A stretch of DNA of 20,349 bases from Saprolegnia diclina VS20 (Eukaryota > Oomycota > Saprolegniomycetes > Saprolegniales > Saprolegniaceae). Position numbers and translations under genes: made by a program. The notes below the pieces were generated by a model. That model was not told the DNA's origin. It ran no database searches and worked only from the letters and a program-made list of their open reading frames with translations. Numbering within the stretch: the stretch's first letter is position 1; every line of letters starts with the position of its first letter. Shown here piece after piece: positions 19,118-20,349 of this stretch. Where the stretch lies: assembly GCF_000281045.1 (NCBI RefSeq), contig NW_008246116.1, positions 240,096-260,444 of the forward strand, given 5' to 3'.

Positions 19118-19324
19118 CATGTTACTTTCTTCCTTGGGACTCAAACGAGCTCAAACCGACGCCAACTGCATTTTCCTGCAAGTGGTCGTTGCTGTTTACG
19201 CGTCGCCGCTGCAGTCGCATGCCCGCATTGGACACGGATGCTACCAAGCTTCAGCCGGGTGGCGGACAACTTGTATTCTATTGGCGGCGAGCAGCTGCTG
19301 TCATGTGCCAACTCGATCTACCAC

Positions 19325-19356
19325 GGATGTTTCTTTGAACATTCCATTGTCCACGC
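19325..19356 (+). promoter_or_regulatory. 32-nt perfectly conserved upstream element of right ABC gene
   Basis: Identical over 32 bases to the element before the left ABC gene, with diverged flanks on both sides. It ends 164 bp before the ATG. It holds a GAAnnTTC heat-shock-like pair and a CATTCC initiator-like core. Confidence 0.5.
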
Positions 19357-19519
19357 GGCATTGGCGTTTTAGAGTCGTGGCACCCTCGCCACTGGTTGTG
19401 TCATGTTGCCGTTGCCGCGTCGTAGAATGATGGTTTCAGGACGCGAATGTAGGCGGTCCCAATCGATGCTCTCAGTAACTCAGTTTTGAATTGGCTTGAT
19501 CGCAGCGTCTTTGCAAACA

Positions 19520-20349
19520 ATGCTATCGAGTCCCACCAACAACGATGCTTGTGCATATGCACCGAGCTCGACGCCAAAAGCCGGCGCGCCTCCCATCGCG
19601 AAGACGCCGGCCATGGTGTCTGTCGCCAAGCTCTTTTCGTTTGCCGACACCACCGACAAGGTCCTCGTCACGCTCGGCACCCTGAGCGCGATGACCACGG
19701 GCGTCCTTCAGTGCATTCAGATCGTCTTCTTTGGTGATGCGCTCAACGCCGTGGGCCCCAACCGCCTGAGTGACGATTCCGATACCTTTCGCTCGGGCAT
19801 CCGCCGCGTCGTGATCCAGTTTGCCGCCGTCGCGGCGATTGCGCTTCTGTGCGGCCTCGCGCAGATTGCATGTTTTTCGATTGCGGCGGCGCGCCAGACG
19901 AAGCGCCTTCGCCACGCCTACGCGTCGGCCATCCTTCGCCAAGAAGTCGGTTGGTTCGACGTCAACGACCCCATGCAACTCGCGACGCGGGTCGCGGATA
20001 CGACGCTCATCATCCAAGAAGGTCTTGGGCGCAAGGTCGCGGACGCCATCAACTTTTCCACCATGGGTCTCACGGGCGTCATCATCTCCTTGGTATACGG
20101 CTGGGAGCTCGCGCTCGTCTTGCTGGCCGTCTCGCCGCTTGTCGCTGGCAGCGGCTACTGGATGATCAAGGCGATTACCGCGGCTACCCAAGCCGGCGTC
20201 GACGCGTACGCCGAGGCGGGCGGCATCGCGCAGGAAGCGCTGAGCAACATTCGTACCGTGCACGTCTTCAACGCCATGACGTCGTTCGCGCTCAAGTATA
20301 AGGCAGCGCTGGCAAAGACGGAAACCGCCGGCCTCAAGAAAGGCGTCGC
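19520..20349 (+). CDS. ABCB/P-glycoprotein-like ABC exporter, 5' part (runs off right edge)
   Basis: The ATG at 19520 opens a frame that stays open to the window end (276 residues). It starts MLSSPTNNDACAYAPSS, then a predicted first helix ([20 protein letters not shown]), the exporter block [20 protein letters not shown] and the coupling-region block [20 protein letters not shown]. By eye it differs from the left ABC protein at about 28 of 276 positions (about 90% identity), mostly within residues 50-105. Residues about 108-184 are identical. Only the first membrane domain is in view, so ATPase motifs cannot be checked here. It is inferred to be a full-length exporter like its twin, transcribed away from the bZIP array. 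Confidence 0.92.
   Translation, partial: MLSSPTNNDACAYAPSSTPKAGAPPIAKTPAMVSVAKLFSFADTTDKVLVTLGTLSAMTTGVLQCIQIVFFGDALNAVGPNRLSDDSDTFRSGIRRVVIQFAAVAAIALLCGLAQIACFSIAAARQTKRLRHAYASAILRQEVGWFDVNDPMQLATRVADTTLIIQEGLGRKVADAINFSTMGLTGVIISLVYGWELALVLLAVSPLVAGSGYWMIKAITAATQAGVDAYAEAGGIAQEALSNIRTVHVFNAMTSFALKYKAALAKTETAGLKKGV

Larger units (their letters stand above)
19118..20349 (+). repeat. Right arm of inverted duplication
   Basis: This matches the left arm read in the opposite direction. Upstream matches are patchy with small insertions and deletions, and the coding part is near-identical. The arm continues beyond the window. Confidence 0.8.

Noticed and set aside
1-20349. Composite transposon bounded by inverted repeats
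   Set aside because: The inverted arms are ABC genes with their upstream DNA. No transposase, terminal repeats or target-site duplications were seen.
1-20349. CRISPR array or bacterial operon structure
   Set aside because: There are no regularly spaced direct repeats, no ribosome binding sites, and the genes have spliceosomal introns.

Overview
The window looks like nuclear DNA of a eukaryotic microbe. Genes carry very short GT-AG introns (43-64 nt) with 5' ends like GTACGT and 3' ends TAG, and exons are strongly GC-rich against AT-rich introns and spacers. A combination of divergent bZIP proteins, compact introns and P-glycoprotein-type exporters points to an oomycete, most likely a saprolegnialean. 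That assignment is inference from style and family resemblance; no search was run.

Layout: (1) At the left edge, on the minus strand, lies the 5' two thirds of an ABCB/P-glycoprotein-like exporter with one intron (1-2501). (2) Then comes a spacer with a tRNA-Gly(GCC) on the minus strand (3431-3501). (3) From 4304 to 17318 there are seven tandem, same-strand paralogous genes, with a period close to 2 kb. Each encodes a bZIP-type DNA-binding domain (N-x7-R-x9-L-x6-L) fused to a conserved C-terminal domain of about 220-270 residues. Six copies have four exons with intron phases 0, 0 and 2. The seventh has precisely lost intron 1. (4) A poorly defined minus-strand coding region (about 17882-18701, perhaps further) may be a real but unrecognised gene or a decaying one. 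(5) At the right edge, on the plus strand, is the start of a second ABC exporter (19520 onward), about 90% identical in protein to the left one. Homology between the two exporters continues at least 370 bp upstream. The bZIP array therefore sits between the arms of an inverted duplication whose exporters are transcribed outward.

How the parts may work together is inference. The bZIP proteins combine a DNA-binding module with a domain that recalls the oomycete 'M96 mating-specific' protein type, possibly a START-like ligand-binding fold. Two efflux-pump genes flank them, so a ligand-responsive regulator and exporter cluster is conceivable. A family of local duplicates with no functional link to the exporters is equally compatible. 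Five of the seven bZIP genes keep a CCAAT box 51-64 bp before the proposed ATG, and both exporters share a perfectly conserved 32-nt element about 150-165 bp before the ATG.
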